A stretch of 64,000 nucleotides of DNA from Adiantum capillus-veneris (GCA_014529385.2 CM043969.1:10209001-10273000), one strand, 5' to 3'; positions 42,461-53,704 are shown, numbered from the stretch's first letter. The notes: generated by a model not told the origin, from the sequence alone. Translations and numbers: made by a program.

Positions 42461-43767
42461 ATGGATGATGAGGAGTTTCTTTCTTCTTTGTCACCCCAGC
42501 AGAGACAGTGGTACGTGGAGCGTCATTGCTTTGGCGCACCATCGCGCGTTCCTACTCCAGCCGCATCTCCCTCTGTTTCGGAGCATTCAGCACGCTCCAA
42601 AGCTTCGATGTCGACGAGACGATCTTCACACTCGTCTAGGCACGGGCGCTCTAGTGGTGGCGGTGGTGGTTGTTGTGGGGATGCCGTCACCGATGCTTCG
42701 ACACCACCTCGTGTTCGACGAGGCTCTTTACCCTTCCCTTCTTTGCCTGCCCCGACACCAGCCACAGTATCGCCATCGACACCAGGTTTTGCGCGGTTGA
42801 CTGCCATTCCTAGTGGCTACACACCACTAGCCACTCCTCCAGGAGTCACTCCAGTGGACACTCCTCGCTTTGGGGCTCAGACTCTAGTGGAGACGCCTGA
42901 CGTCCGTACCCCCATCGACACGCCGCTAGAGACCCTTGCCAGGACACCCAGGTTCACGCGTCAGCAGTGGTGAGAGGGCTTGCCTTACTCCGTCGACTTC
43001 AGTGGCGGTATCATCTTGGATGATGAAGGCAAGAAGGTGATTGCGCGCATGCGCGGTCTTTGCTCTCGGGTGTTTAGACACTACATACTAAACACTTGGA
43101 GTGAAGTACCGAGTGATTTAAAAGACAGAGTCATCAGTATGCTTCATGACGAGTTTCCCATTCCAACACGAGATGAGCGCTTCAATGAAGACCTAATGAA
43201 GGTTCGAATGCGCGGATACTGCAAGCACAAGTGTTTCGAAGTGCAAAAAGAAATCAAGCATGGGTGGAATAGACCAGATTGGCTGGCCAAAGAAGATTGG
43301 AAGGATGCAAAGAAAGCAGCGTGCGAGAATACCGACAAGTGGAAGAAAAAAAAGGAGGCAGCCAGAGCGCGAGTAGAGGCAGGGAGCTCACACCACTTAG
43401 GGAGCGGCGGGTGGGCATCATTTGAGGCCAATTTTGTAAGTATTTTTGCATTTCCCTTTATGTTTGATAGTTTAGGGTTTCTGGGTTTTTTAATTCTAAC
43501 ATAATGGATTCTTTGTATGTTTTGACAGAGGACGTGATCCCACACCGTACGAGCGTAAGTACACAAGCAGGAAGGGCTTAAATGCCCTGATGGACATTCT
43601 GAGTTCTCGTGGTGGCATGGTTAGTATTATGGTTTACTCTTTTCTATTTGTTGTCTTGTTTTATAAACGTCGCTATATGTTTATACTTATAAAAAGCTGT
43701 CTTATTGTTTTTTTTGCAGAATCCGATAGATACGCGCTTGGACGCGATGAGACGTCTGATTAGATGA
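42461..43767 (+). pseudogene. CACTA-A TNP1-like gene
   Basis: It starts MDDEEFLSSLSPQQRQW after a CAG that looks like a splice acceptor. A Ser/Arg-rich stretch and GGGGGCC follow, then a Pro/Thr-rich stretch with TPETP-type repeats. A TGA at 42971-42973 is the only stop before GGIILDDEGKKVIARMRGLC, TWSEVPSDLKDRVISMLHDE and GSSHHLGSGGWASFEANF. Introns begin at GTAAG 43437 and GTTAG 43620. A one-base deletion in the last exon (near 43735) alters the C-terminus relative to CACTA-B. Function as for the CACTA-B copy; this one is longer. Confidence 0.75.
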
Positions 43768-44119
43768 AGTAAGTCTAGCAGTAGCTAGATAGCATTAGTT
43801 TCTTTTTGTCATAGCTTATGTATCATGAGAAGACTTTTATACGTTTTTTTGAAAACCATGTATATTTTTTCAATAATGACAATGGTGTTATAACTATTAC
43901 ATTTGCAAAGTTTAACAATCAAGTCATTTTGCCTATGATGTATACAATTGTCATTGATTTACTTTCATCAATTCACGCTTGTCAATTTTGTATCTTTATT
44001 TTGCGAACAATACGTACTATGGATGATGGAGTTAATGGTTATATTGTCTTGTGACTATTTTGGGTCTATATCTACCTTTTCACTTTTTTTCAAAGGTGAA
44101 TCAATCAATGAACCATTCA

Positions 44120-44348
44120 ATATCTCGGGCGTCGCTATGAACATCGTTATATAAGGCTCTGCAGCGTCGCTATAATCGTCACTATATAGCGACCTTTATA
44201 GCGACGCATATAGCGATTGTTATAGCAACGCTTATAGCCACGTTCCCGTATGGACGTTGTTAGCGACGGTCTTAGCGACGCCGAGGGTTATAAAAACCCA
44301 ATGTATTTCCGTCGCTAACAACGTCACAAGAGCACACATCTTGTAGTG
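44120..44348 (+). repeat. CACTA-A right subterminal repeats and TIR
   Basis: GCGTCGCTAT/ATAGCGACGC units as in CACTA-B but more diverged (for example TAGCAACGC), ending CATCTTGTAGTG at 44348. Target ATC follows. Confidence 0.85.
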
Positions 44349-44351
44349 ATC

Positions 44352-44950
44352 GTAGGAGTTATGAGTGGGTTAGCCATCTTGCTTCCTCTGAAGACAAAAG
44401 GTCTTTCCAGGAGGATATGTCTTTGTTATGAATTCGTCTTGCTGACCTAGTTTGGGCTTGGGTGAGGGGGGGGATATGGGGAAGCGACCACCATACTGAT
44501 TCCTGGGGGATATGTGCTGCCTTAAACATGTGAGTTGTGTGTTTTTTTTGAATTATGGAGATTATAGCAATCATCAATGATGTTGGCTCGTGCTTTAGGA
44601 GGAACCAGGGAAATAATTTTATGAAAACAAGAAAAAGGAAACAGCGCTCGATGTTGACTTGTTCTCAAAGAGGTGGTGAGCTTCATAACCCTCTTGCATT
44701 GCACTTGGTTTTTTTGTTGTTGTTCACATAAACTAGAGAAGTGCAAGGCGCTCGATACAGCCCGTCGGCATTTGTTGTTGTTCACATAAACTAGAGAAGT
44801 GCAAGGCGCTCGATACAGCCCGTCGGCATTTTCTTCTCTCTCTCTCTCTCTCTCGTGCAGATCCTGCTGCCCCAATACACGCAAGTAGATGCAGATTGAA
44901 CTACTGTCGCACACAAGCTGGAATGTCCAACACGAGGGAGGACTGTGCAT
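44352..44950 (-). pseudogene. LINE-2 upstream remnant right of CACTA-A
   Basis: The minus strand reads FHKIISLVPPKARANIIDDC, similar to the L1 RT segment around LIPK...I.D.RPI. It continues KAAHIPQESVWWSLPHIPPL and SSWKDLLSSEEARWLTHS, wording seen upstream of the LINE zinc-binding domain. Most of the RT must have been deleted. A 59-bp unit is duplicated at about 44714-44830. Confidence 0.45.
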
Positions 44951-44951
44951 G

Positions 44952-45200
44952 GGAGGGGAATGCCAACTAAGAAAATCTATGAGAATCCTATTAACGAATC
45001 AATAACGACTACAAATCAACTGCAACAAAAGTTGTCTAAAAACATGCCGCAGCACCGTGGACTGTTTTAGAAAACTTTTGTTTGTCAACTTTCACATTGA
45101 GAAAACTCTCTTTCATCCTTCAATATTTCCAGGCCTTGGTTTCTCATGTGCATCCTGCATTAGCAGTAGAACATTTGATACTCAGCACATAGGCATAAGT
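44952..45200. other. Short gene-free stretch
   Basis: No recognisable coding motif or repeat. Confidence 0.5.
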
Positions 45201-45204
45201 AACC

Positions 45205-46400
45205 TTCTTCTCCAGGGGTGGTGTGTGCGTGTGTTAATAAGAAGAGAAAAATGGAATAACCTTTCTATCACCCACGTGTGGTAGATTCGTTATGTCATTG
45301 CCCCCTTGAATAACAGGTCTTAAGTTCAACTCAATTCCTCGTCGGATAGGTCTTTAAGGTCTCTTGGGATGGCTTCCTACGACGTTAAAATTCTCTTCTT
45401 CTTCTCCTCTATGTATTTTCATTTTATACCCCATGCATCTTTGTCTTTCTTTAAATCTCTCTCCCTAGCATGAGATAAAGGAACTTCATTTGTCTCTTTT
45501 TGAGTAAGCTTGACATGTTTCGCTCAACATTTTAAGTTGCTCGAATTTTTTTGCTTGGTGTTTGGAGTTCTCCCCGAGAGAGGAGGAACACTTAGATCCA
45601 CAACCCAACCTAGATGAGAACTCTGTTGTTGAAATACATGTTAACAAATTGGGACAATCCTTTGAAGGCAATTAATCCAATGCGACGATACCAAGGCAAT
45701 TAATCCAATGCGACGATACCAATTACTACCAAGGGATTAAATGTGAAGGGAATCCTTGATGGTGGCACTGGGGTTAACCTTGTAACTAAGAATTGCTTAG
45801 AATCTTTGGGAAGACCTCCCTTGGTACTACAAACATAGTGGTGGTAAAGATGTCCAATGGGTCTATTGTTAATCTTATTGGGATGCTAGAAGATCTCAAG
45901 ATCAAGGTCTTTGAACACAAATTAAGGCATAACTTCATTGTTAATTTTTCAAGCACACTATGTCATCTGAGATGATCTAAGGACGTCCTTGCATGAGGGA
46001 AGCAAAAATGGTGCATGACTTGTATAAAAATCATGTCTACTTGCAGTTCCGAGACTCTGTCATTTGAGTTGATCTTGTAATTGGTCGACCACATCCTCTA
46101 GGAAACAAATTTATAATTGATCATAGATGTGACACCACAATTCACTCAGCCCATTGTAGTATTGTTACACGTGTAAAAAGGCATGGACCGGGCTTGTTGG
46201 TCCTATAGGTACATAGGTGATCGTCGATGAGATGTACACCACTTATCTTATTTTTACAATATTTTTGCAATGATCGGCCACCGTGGGAACCCATGTGTGA
46301 ATGGGTCAGATTCTTATAAAAGATCCATTTTGACCTAAAATCCTCCTTCTTTGAGGTGCACTTTGGAAGAAAGATTAAGTAGAGCATTTATAGAAGAGAG
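45205..46400 (+). repeat. Direct duplication, copy 1: tRNA-like unit plus Gypsy-2-family protease and LTR remnant
   Basis: It contains a tRNA-like unit (45245-45390), then 45475-46075 matching Gypsy-2 from the linker through the protease (DGGTG loop at about 45757). From about 46170 there is a Gypsy-2-like LTR piece (TTGTTGGTCCTATAGG, CTTATAAAAGATCC). All coding frames are broken. The same order recurs at 47555-48660. Confidence 0.75.
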
Positions 46401-46518
46401 TGTGAATCAAAGAGATAGATTATCCACCATTGTAGAAGAAGTCAGAGACACCTACTACTCGGATGCACGCACAAAAATGTCATCCATGTTTATGGGAACT
46501 TATATTGAAGTTGGGGGG

Positions 46519-46960
46519 TGTTGACAGGTGGGTCAATAGCACGACATAACTCAACAAAGCCTTATTATTTGAGAGTTATGAAATTCTATGAATTATGGTT
46601 AAAAACATCATTTGTAATGAGTATCTAGTCTAGTTGCGGAAGCCGAGGTGCAGGGGCACTTTCAAATTGTAAATACAAAGCCATTTTACCACTTGAACTC
46701 CATTCTAGGTTTAACCTATGGTAGCCTTAGTATATAAGGTACCTAGGTCTTTTTGTAAAGAGAACTTTTATCATAATTAAGTTTTAAGCTGCCATCCATT
46801 GTGTGTGATAGAGGAAGAGAGAGAGCGTGAGCTTCATCCAAGTGCTACTCCCTGCTCGTTTATCACATTGGAGATCCAATTGCACCATCAACGCCAAGCA
46901 TTCCTCATGGAATGGAGTATGCACATTGGCGCATCTATCAAACGATGTATGTTTTATGCT
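46519..46960 (+). repeat. Candidate LTR fragment of another element
   Basis: GTTGGGGGG precedes TGTTGACAGGTGGG, a purine tract followed by an LTR-like TG start. A TATATAAGG box lies at about 46732. I could not find a second copy or a clear end. Confidence 0.4.
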
Positions 46961-47144
46961 TGCAAGTAGTCATTAGAATATTGGCAACATAAGCTACACA
47001 TAGGTATTCATAGTTTTGAGTTTTGGGTACTTCCAAAATACTGCTGTGTCTTCATACGTGTTTTTTGCGTATGGGTCTAGAGTGAGGGTTTTGCAATCTA
47101 TGGTTTCTCATTGCACTCTTTCTTTTTTTAGTAAAAATAAAGTG

Positions 47145-47346
47145 AGGGAAGTTTTCAATAACTTACTCTCTATCAATTTTCTAAGAAGAGGAAAATGGTA
47201 TAACCTCTCTATCACCCAAGTGTGGTAGATTGGTTATGCCATTTTCCTCTTGGATAACAGGTCTTGAGTTCAACGCGAGTCCTCGTCGGATAGATATTTA
47301 AGGTCTCTTGGGATCGTTTTCTATGACATTACAATTCTCTTCTTCT

Positions 47347-47383
<37 letters not shown>

Positions 47384-47755
47384 ATAAGAAAAGGAAAACG
47401 GTATAACCTTTGTATCACCCAAGTGTGGTAGATGGTTATGCCATTTCCCTCTTGAATACTAGTTTTGAGTGCAACTCGAGTCCTCGTTGGATAGATCTGC
47501 AAGGCCTCTTAGGATGGTTTCTTACGACGTTAAAATTCTCTTCTTCTCGGGGATATGTGTGTGCGTGTGTTAATAAGAAGAGGAAAATGGTATAACCTTT
47601 CTATCACCCACATTTGGTAGATTGGTTATTCCATTTACCTCTTGAATACCAGGTCTTAAGTTCAACTCAAGTCCTCATTGGATAGGTCTTTAAGGTCTCT
47701 TGGGATGGCTTCCTTCGATGTTAAAATTCTCTTCTTCTTCTCCTCTATGTATTCT
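47145..47755 (+). repeat. Cluster of three tRNA-like SINE-type units
   Basis: Units at about 47180-47345, 47390-47550 and 47575-47735 each read GGTATAACC...GTGTGGTAGAT...GGTTATGCC...GGTCTTGAGTTCAAC..., separated by TTAATAAGAAGAGGAAAA and a (GT)n run (47349-47381). They are in the orientation opposite to those in the CACTA arms. Confidence 0.6.
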
Positions 47756-48660
47756 CATTTTATACCTCATGCATCTTTGTCTTTCTTTAAATCTCCCTCT
47801 ATAGCATGAGATAAAAGGAACTTCATTTGTCTCTTTTTGAGTAAGCTTGACATGTTTCGCTCTACATTTTAAGTTGCTCAAATTTTTTTGCTCAGTGTTT
47901 GGAGTTCTCCCCAATAGAGGAGGAACACTTAGATCCACAACCCAACCTAGAGAACTCTGTTGCTGAAATACATGTTAACCAGTTGGGACAATACTTTGAA
48001 GGCAATGAATCCAATGTGACCATACCAATTACTACCAAGGGATTAAATGTGAAGGGAATCCTTGATGGTGGCACTGGGGTTAGCCTTGTAACTAAGAATT
48101 GCTAAGAATCTTTGGGAAGACCTCCCTTGGGACTACAAACATAGTGGTAAAGATGTCCAATGGGTCTATTGTTAAGCCTATTGGGATGCTAGAAGATCTC
48201 AAGATCAAGGTCTTTGCACACAAAATAAGGCATAACTTCATTGTTAAGGATTTTTCCAAGCACACTATGTCATCTGAGATGATCTAAGTACGTCCTTTCA
48301 TGAGGGAAGCAAAAATGGTGCATGACTGGTGTAAAAATCATGTCTACTTGTAGTTCCAAGACTCTGTTATTCGAGTTGACTTGTAATTGGTCGACCACAT
48401 CCTCGAGGAAACAAATTTATAATTGATCATAGATGTGACACCACAATTCACTCGGCCCATTGCAGGATTGTTACACGTGTAAAAAGGCATGGACCGGGCT
48501 TGTCGGTCATATAGGTGCGTAGGTGATCGTCGAGGAGATGTGCACCGCTTATCCTATTTTTACAATATTTTTTCAATGATCGGCCACTGTGGGCACCCAT
48601 GTGTGAATGGGTCAAATTCTTATAAAAGATTCATTTGGACCTAAAATCCTCCTTCTTTGA
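47555..48660 (+). repeat. Direct duplication, copy 2
   Basis: It repeats 45205-46400 about 2.35 kb downstream. The protease part (47899-48300) is cleaner here: PIEEEHLDPQPNLE, KGILDGGTGVSLVTKNC, then a TAA where the paralogue continues, GRPPLGTTNIV and IGMLEDLKIKVFAHK. Confidence 0.75.
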
Positions 48661-48752
48661 GGTGCATGCTAAGAAGTACTCTTTCTCTACCTGTATCTTC
48701 TTCTCCATCGTGTGCTCTCATGTGTATGTGTGTGTGTATGCGCGCGCGTGCG

Positions 48753-48817
<65 letters not shown>

Positions 48818-49020
48818 ATTGCGGCAGCATTGGCGGCAGAGCAAGGCGATTGAGCGCGATGACAACAACTTTCTCTTCTTCGAGGCAGAGGATTCTTCAT
48901 GACGGAAATAATTGAGAGGTGGTGACACACCATTGCCCCTTTGAGCTTGCTAGGATCTTCTAGCTGTGTGCTTGTAGCCATTTGTGGCTCACATATACTG
49001 TTTAGAAAGTTTCGAGCGTC
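48470..49020 (+). repeat. Diverged Gypsy-2-type LTR remnant
   Basis: The order of the Gypsy-2 LTR is kept: CTTGTCGGTC..., TGTGAATGGGTC, CTTATAAAAG, a microsatellite ((AG)n, 48754-48816), GGTGACACACCAT..GCC, TGAGCTT..CTAG and AGCCATTTGTGGCTC. It ends where Gypsy-4 inserted. Confidence 0.7.
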
Positions 49021-49035
49021 AGACACGTTGGTCCG

Positions 49036-51379
49036 TGTTGGGAAGTGTGCAATGTAGTGCGGAGTATGTTGAGAGGTGCATGGAAAAGTTTTGAGGCAGT
49101 TGTGAAGGCATTGGGCAGGACAGTGACAATGAAAATGTATTCTTAAAGTGGTTTTTTAGGCCACGGGGGCCTACAAAGTGGGATAATTGGGATGCCAGGT
49201 CAAGGTGTCCAAAATGTGGAAAATGTATGAATGTAGTGCTCAAGGTGTTGTAGAAGCCCATCTAGACGGCTCATCAAACGGAGCCACAGTGTGAAAGTTA
49301 TGCCAGTTTAAAAGTTAAAAGGTCTTGCAGATCCTCGACGGATAGGGCAGATGGGGACACGTGGCCTAAGCTAGAATGTGCAGGCAAGCTCAAGTTGTGG
49401 AGCATGCCGATCTTCTCGGATTGTTAATCGGAGCTCCAGAGAGAAAGGCATAGACAATTGAATGTTTGCGAGGGGTCCGTTATGGACAAAATCGCTCGCA
49501 TTTGTAAGCATGCCTGCCGAGAGATTTTAGGCCTCAATTGGGTTCTAGAATTTCACATGCGCTGCATGGAATCAACCGAATTTTATGGATTGCCGACCAG
49601 AGTCAGGGGCATTGAGACGTGCCCACTTCAAGTCGACAGACAATCACGGTAGGGGAGCAAACTAGATATTTTTCCACTTTTGTGATTTTCCGTTAAAGGG
49701 TCTGAAGTGGTCGGAATGCGGCAAAGTTCTCCGGGTTTGACGCTAGCAAGGGGTAGCTTGGTGAGAGGGATGTTCGACAAACTCGGGCATGCGGAGCACC
49801 GATGGCGTGCGAATCAAGTGCTTTAATTCCTCTTGGGCATAAATGGAAAGACAAAAGGGTGGTTGGACTAAAAGTAAAAAGAAAAAAAATGAGTTTAAAG
49901 GCTAAGTTGGGAAAAAAAAGGAGAGCTCTAAAAAGAGTCAAGGGCAGTGACGTCCTCAGCTGTTGCTTTAAAAAAAAGAAGCTTTTTTCTTTGTGAAAGG
50001 AAGAGGTGAAGTAAAAAAAAGGCGAGCAACGTCTCTGGCACAAGGGGAAAAAACTTTGGGTTAAAAGAGGATGAGGGCAACGACGGGGCCGTCGTTGCCT
50101 CCTTGGGAGTGAGAAAAGGGGATTTTTCTTTTTTTTTGGGAAGGGGGAGGAGCAAGAAGGGTTTCTTTTGGGGAGCAACGAGGTGAGCCTTTGGGAGAGG
50201 AGCTTTTTCTTTGGCTCTGTCAAGAGGGAGCCAAGTGCGAGGAGGGTCTTGTGAAGAGAGAGCTTTCTGGCAAGGAGGGATTTTTGCACCTTGAGAGATT
50301 TTTACTCTTGAACCTAAAGAGATTTTGCAAATACAAGAAGGTAAAGGTGAAAAAGTACTCATTTTGAGCAATTTTTGCATCCAAAATTTGTTGTGATCAC
50401 ATATTGTTATTGTATGTATTAAGGAGTACCTTGGGTAGAAATATAACTGAAATCTCAATCAAAAGTTATCATAAGTGTATGTCTTATTAGGAGCCAGATC
50501 TGGGTCAAATCAAACATTTGAATATACCCTAGAGAATAAAAGAAGTCCCTAACCAAATTTTCATTGCATTTGGAGCACAGTGGAGCTTGCAAAGGCCAAA
50601 AGACAAAAATTGAGTATACCCTAGTGTCTTAGAGCATAAAAGAAGTCCCTAACCAAATTTTTATTGCATTTGGAGCACAGTTGAGCTTGCAAAGGCCAAA
50701 AGACAAAAACAGGGCAAGGTTCTACTGTAGTGACCATAACTTGCACAAGAAATTTGAAAGTTGTTGAGAGTTTCTTGAGTGATAAGGAGTCAGTGAGACA
50801 AACTTACTTCATTTTCCCACAAAAGACATCATACGCGTATGATATCTCAAGTGCCAAATTGGAAGTCAAAACTTGCATCTAAGCTCAGAGAAGTGTTTTC
50901 CACCATAAAATAAGCCTAGAGGTTGTGTGGATGATTAATTTTTTGTGCCCGTCGAGGTTGTGCCGATGAGGCTCTTTGTACTAGGTTGTGCTGAGTAAAG
51001 GAAAGCAAGGATTGCCCGCATTTTTGGTGTCACTTTCCTTCCCCCCCCTCTGTTCTGTTGCTCTTGTGCTTGTGTCCGCGGTGTCGGGTGTGTGTGTAGG
51101 CAAATGTGCCCCCATCGAACCGGCAGTGTCTTGTGGCAAAGAGAGAGAAAGAGGCTCTGGGTGTGCGTGGGAAGCTGCAAAGTGTGTCATGCGGTGCGTA
51201 TGTGTTCGATCGTGATCTAATATAGTGTGATCGACTTGAGAGGTGTGCAAGCGGTGGTCTGCTAGCAGGAAAGAGGATTTTGAAGGTGAATCCCAATGGA
51301 ATGGGGTGTTGTGTTTACCCTGAGCTGTAGAGAGGAAAATTGTTTGTGTCCTGGGTGTGTACTCCTTTCCCCCTCTCCA
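49036..51379 (+). repeat. Gypsy-4 5' LTR (about 2.34 kb)
   Basis: It runs from TGTTGGGAAGTGTGC to CCCCCTCTCCA. Its first about 1.2 kb matches 53409-53477 plus 58551-59720. It contains a tandem duplication with an exact 100-bp period (about 50520-50710, AGAAGTCCCT at 50541 and 50641). G- and A-rich stretches near 49860-50200 make long but meaningless minus-strand frames. Confidence 0.8.
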
Positions 51380-51384
51380 TCTTC

Positions 51385-51403
51385 TGGTGTCCCCCACTGA
51401 GGA
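51385..51403 (+). promoter_or_regulatory. Gypsy-4 primer-binding site (unidentified tRNA)
   Basis: TGGTGTCCCCCACTGAGG, a close variant of the Gypsy-1 site. Confidence 0.6.
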
Positions 51404-51443
51404 ACGCGTTGATAGCTCCCCAATGATGTGATTGGAAGCAAGG

Positions 51444-52705
51444 ATGTCGCAAAGCAGTGGCCCGATCTTCAGTGGAAGCGAGGATGCAGACGACTGGGTT
51501 GCGGATTTTGAGTTGTTCCTGCTATTATTGCAGATGACAGGTGATGATGACAAGGTGTGTACGGTGCCCTTGGTGCTGCGAGGAAAAGCGAAGGCTTGGT
51601 TTGATGGTCTGCAAGCAGTAGACAAACACATTTGGACAGGTTTTAAAGAGCAGTTTTGTTGTAGTTTTGCAAGGTAGTGTCGGTGAATGAAGTGGAAGCG
51701 CAAATTAAAGGCCTACGGCAAGATATAAGTGCCAATTTTGAGGTTTTTAAGGCTGAGTTTGAAGCTTGCTGGAGCCAGTTGGTGGTGGTTACACATGTGG
51801 TTAATGGCGACTGCTATGGTGAAGCGGTCCAGGTTGCTAGGGTCAAGAGCCGCAAAGTGAAAATGAAAATAGAGCTTGGCTTGCTGAAGCCGTCTGATTG
51901 TGTGCTTGTTGAGGCAGCAGGGTGTTCTTTGAGCCCGTCAAGGATCGTGCCGGTTGTGCGAGCTCTGGAGCCTGTTGAGGTAAGGCCAATAGTGGATTTT
52001 TCTTGTGTGGAAGTGCCTGTTTGCAGGATGCCAGTGCCTATGGAGGATGTGCTTGCCAACGAGCGCGAGCCATGTGTTAAAGAGAGCCTGTGTACAGCGA
52101 TAAGGGTAGATACCAAGTGCCAGGTGCAGCTTGAAGAGATGATGAAGCCTGTTCTTGTGGAGGGTTTGTGTGAGAAGGTAGTAGATTATGGCCAGGATGT
52201 AGGTGCCGAAGGCTTGGAGCTTGATGAGAAGAGTGTGCAGAGCCAAGTTGGCAGTAGCCAAGATCTTTTGGAGCCGTTAAAGGATATGGATATAAGTGCC
52301 GAGTCGGCCTATGGCAGTGATGGTGATGAGAGTTCGAGCTCGAGCTTATGGGAGGCAGGTGAAGAGGACGAGTCCACCTCCTATAGCGAGGAGACGGACT
52401 CCATTGAGCTTGAGATGGTGCAGGTAAAGCTGCCCTATTGTGTGCATAAAGATGTGATGGTTGCCAATATGATTGAAGAGCAGGTGGAGCTGCCAAAGCT
52501 TGAGAATGATGGCATGCAGATGAAAGTGTTGTGCGGCACCATGCTTATGGTGATATTGGTCAAAGTGGTAGTGCAGTGTGCTTTGACAATAAGACAGGTT
52601 CGAAGCTTGGTTGGGAAGGAGAAAGATGCCATGGTTGTGGAAAGTGAACAGGTTGCAGAGAATGGTATGCAAAAGGCATCGGTGGAGCCATGTGGCTCTG
52701 TTTGA
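51444..52705 (+). pseudogene. Gypsy-4 Gag-like protein with frameshift and acidic C-terminal region
   Basis: The first frame (ATG 51444 to TAG at about 51677) has FSGSEDADDWVADFELFLLL and RGKAKAWFDGLQAV, the Gag core also seen in Gypsy-1. The second frame (51677-52705, one base shifted) goes on with VNEVEAQIKGLRQDISANFE and VARVKSRKVKMKIELGLL, both matching Gypsy-1 Gag. The next 250 residues do not match Gypsy-1: there is no zinc knuckle, but a Cys/Val-rich part, a strongly acidic SDGDESSSSSLWEAGEEDES stretch and a hydrophobic segment (MLMVILVKVVVQCALTI). The origin of this tail is unknown. Confidence 0.65.
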
Positions 52706-53394
52706 AGGAATGTGCTCGAGGAGCCAGTGCTAGAGAGTGCCACAGATTTGGAATGAAACAAGAAGCTGGTACATGTAAGGAGGCATTTGGATGATAAACA
52801 GGTGCTTTTGGCCATGGATAAAGAGGAAGAGAAGGTTATGGATGCGGCGAAGCCATCGAAGAAGATATGCCATTGGGTGTTGAAGACCATGCTTGTGAGT
52901 ATAGTAGTGCAGTGGGCATGCCACTAGTTTGCAGGAGTCTGTGGAGGAGGTCTTCACACTACATGGTTGGATGGGAAGGCCCGGTTTGTCTATCGATGCA
53001 GATATGTCTGTTGGTTTGGCTATTGGGCCAAGTGGTGATCACGTTGGTGCTCTTTTGGATGCTTGGATGCCAATGGCTACGTGGAACAGTGAAGAGATGT
53101 TGGGTGCATTCTATATGTACTATTGGGTTGTTGTCTAGGAGCAGTTCTATGGGGAACTGCTGCTTGTGGATGGTGATGGCGAGTGCCAGGTGTTTGATCC
53201 TAGTGGATGATAGTAGGAAAAGCAGGGGGTTGGGCAACCCGCCTAAAGGAAGGCCATCAGGAGCTATGTATATAGTGTACATAGAGGTTGTGGTATGCTT
53301 TTTGTGGTTAGTTTGGTGGTTTGCTCAGTTTTGGTGTGGTTATGCCGTTTTTGTGTGCAGTGAGTATGCTTTTGGTTGAGCATAAATGCTCAAC
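52706..53394 (+). other. Gypsy-4 3' interior with unassigned frames
   Basis: Frame 52867-53379 is rich in Trp, Cys and Leu. Frame 52929-53138 reads LHGWMGRPGLSIDADMSVGL and AFYMYYWVVV, and the same strand continues EQFYGELLLVDGDGECQVFD in another frame. None resembles a family I know. The region may be the decayed end of the Gag-fusion protein. Confidence 0.4.
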
Positions 53395-53408
53395 GAGGGG
53401 GTGGGCAA
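53395..53408 (+). promoter_or_regulatory. Gypsy-4 polypurine tract
   Basis: GAGGGGGTGGGCAA directly precedes the LTR start TGATGG, as in Gypsy-1. Confidence 0.85.
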
Positions 53409-53477
53409 TGATGGTGAAGTGTGCAATGTAGTGCGGAGTATGTTGAGAGGTGTATGGCAAAGTTTTGAGGCAGTTGT
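53409..53477 (+). repeat. Gypsy-4 3' LTR, first part
   Basis: It matches 49036-49107 and breaks at CAGTTGT, where Copia-2 inserted. Confidence 0.8.
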
Positions 53478-53704
53478 TGTTGGAATTAGGGTTGCAGAGA
53501 ACCACACACAGCTTGGAGAAGACGAAGGAAGCTCAAGGCACACAATAGAGAGTGTGTTACTTAGTGTGCAATGGAAAGATAGATAGCCCTAGAGTGATGG
53601 GCGTATATACAATGCACGGGGGAAAAAACCTCCTAAAGAGGGAAAAAATGCCCCGGCGGTCCTAGTGTGTTCACACACATCACTACCACATGTATATGGT
53701 AACA
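53478..53704 (-). repeat. Copia-2 3' LTR (227 bp)
   Basis: The plus strand reads TGTTGGAATTAGGG to ATGGTAACA. On the minus strand it is preceded by a GGGGGG-containing purine tract (53706-53716). Confidence 0.93.

Larger units (their letters stand above)
21507..44348 (+). mobile_element. CACTA-A: En/Spm-type DNA transposon carrying nested elements, TSD ATC
   Basis: The left end starts CACTACAAGAGG and the right end finishes CTTGTAGTG, forming inverted termini that share CACTACAAGA. ATC is duplicated at 21504-21506 and 44349-44351; a 3-bp duplication is the CACTA signature. Without Gypsy-2 and CACTA-B the element is about 5.4 kb. It keeps subterminal GCGTCGCTA repeats, TNP1-like fragments and a stub of TNP2, but no full transposase, so it is non-autonomous. 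It sits in LINE-2. Confidence 0.9.

Noticed and set aside
47175-47345. Possible functional tRNA gene
   Set aside because: Box-like motifs are present, but I cannot fold acceptor and anticodon stems and the B box has mismatches; a SINE-type relic is more likely.
49693-50458. Long minus-strand frames rich in Lys, Pro, Phe and Leu
   Set aside because: They come from A- and G-rich runs in the Gypsy-4 LTR; the same artefact recurs in the other LTR at 59202-59735.
52867-53379. A membrane protein (Trp/Leu/Val-rich, 170 codons)
   Set aside because: It overlaps two other open frames, has no conserved motif and sits in a decaying pol-less element; hydrophobicity follows from T/G-rich sequence.
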